Assembly: GCF_023078275.1 (NCBI RefSeq)
Contig: NC_062987.1
Location: 20,569,772 to 20,633,771 of the forward strand
From: Leguminivora glycinivorella
Lineage: Eukaryota > Arthropoda > Insecta > Lepidoptera > Tortricidae
DNA: 64,000 bases
Direction: 5' to 3'
Shown in pieces: positions 63,668-64,000 of the stretch; positions within the stretch are counted from its first letter, which is position 1, and the number at the start of each line of letters is the position of its first letter. The position numbers and the translations under genes were made by a program. The notes under the pieces are model-generated. The model saw only the letters and a list, made by a program, of their open reading frames with translations. It did no database searches and was not told the DNA's origin.

Positions 63668-64000
63668 CTGTAAGAAAATTGAGCTTAGTAAAACATAAAG
63701 TACTTGATTTTATAAAGGCGCATGGAAGATATAGTAGGTACATATAAGTTTTCGCTCTCTACGGGTTTTGATAGTTCAAGTAAATGTAGACAAATATCCC
63801 GAAATCATTCATGATTTAAAGTCTCGTCCGACGAAATATATTTTCCATGTTTATTTTTTTTCTAAAGATGATAAGTACAGACCTAAGTCCTGTATAAGCA
63901 GCGTACATATCTTTCGACTACTGAACATATCTGGGACCAAAGCCATTCCCGCTCAGAAAGTCTCCAACGACCGTGTTGACTATGGTCTGCTTGTCTCTGA
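63668..64000. other. intron or upstream region of the peptidase gene
   Basis: The TTTCTTACAG acceptor of exon 63667-63406 is here. A 25-codon open stretch on the minus strand near the window edge (KQTIVNTVVGDFLSGNGFG) ends in a stop, and I cannot match it to the M13 N-terminus, so it is not called. Confidence 0.4.

Noticed and set aside
63900..64000. Possible upstream exon of the peptidase gene (KQTIVNTVVGDFLSGNGFG)
   Set aside because: It does not align with the M13 N-terminal region by eye, and a stop follows without a good donor.

Overview
The window looks like nuclear DNA of a moth or butterfly. It is AT-rich, its genes are split by spliceosomal GT-AG introns, and it carries mariner, Ty3/Gypsy, several non-LTR retroelement 3' ends, tRNA-headed SINEs and many short foldback elements typical of Lepidoptera. 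Assignment to order is inference from repeat style; no species is claimed. All similarity statements are by eye.

Three host genes are supported. (1) On the + strand, 8189-21233 encodes a secreted Delta/DLK-like EGF-repeat protein in six exons (334 codons), with a signal peptide, half of a DSL-like domain, three exon-encoded pairs of EGF modules, a final EGF and a Thr/Glu-rich tail. (2) On the + strand, 56360-57364 is the last exon of a secreted Val-Pro-rich repeat protein with a dibasic cleavage site; its first exon was not found. (3) On the - strand, 57921-63667 holds ten 3' exons of a neprilysin-like M13 metallopeptidase whose 5' end lies beyond the window. Genes 2 and 3 are convergent, with about 560 bp between their stop codons.

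Almost everything else is mobile DNA. The centrepiece is a complete, apparently very young Ty3/Gypsy element on the - strand (25942-33671). Its two 574-bp LTRs show no difference by eye and it is flanked by CACA repeats. Its Gag begins with a long Arg/Ser (SR-protein-like) domain. Gag and Pol share one reading frame separated by a single TGA, and its 3' non-coding region is a 24-unit array of a ~41-bp repeat. Next to it is a mariner with perfect 27-bp terminal repeats and TA duplications but a dead transposase. Paralogous ~470-520 bp segments carrying a tRNA-like sequence and a MITE lie on either side of this mariner-plus-Gypsy interval.

Layout: 1-7465 holds foldback elements and nested MITEs. 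7470-21233 is the EGF gene with a decayed copy of exon 1 upstream, a decayed copy of exon 4 inside, and a 1.07-kb intronic inverted repeat. 21277-24220 holds non-LTR remnants and tRNA-like repeats. 24379-33671 is mariner plus Gypsy. 34145-56300 is a dense repeat graveyard with no convincing host gene. 56360-63667 contains the two convergent genes. The repeats fall into recognisable families (called A-H, R, S and T here), several with consistent target-site duplications.
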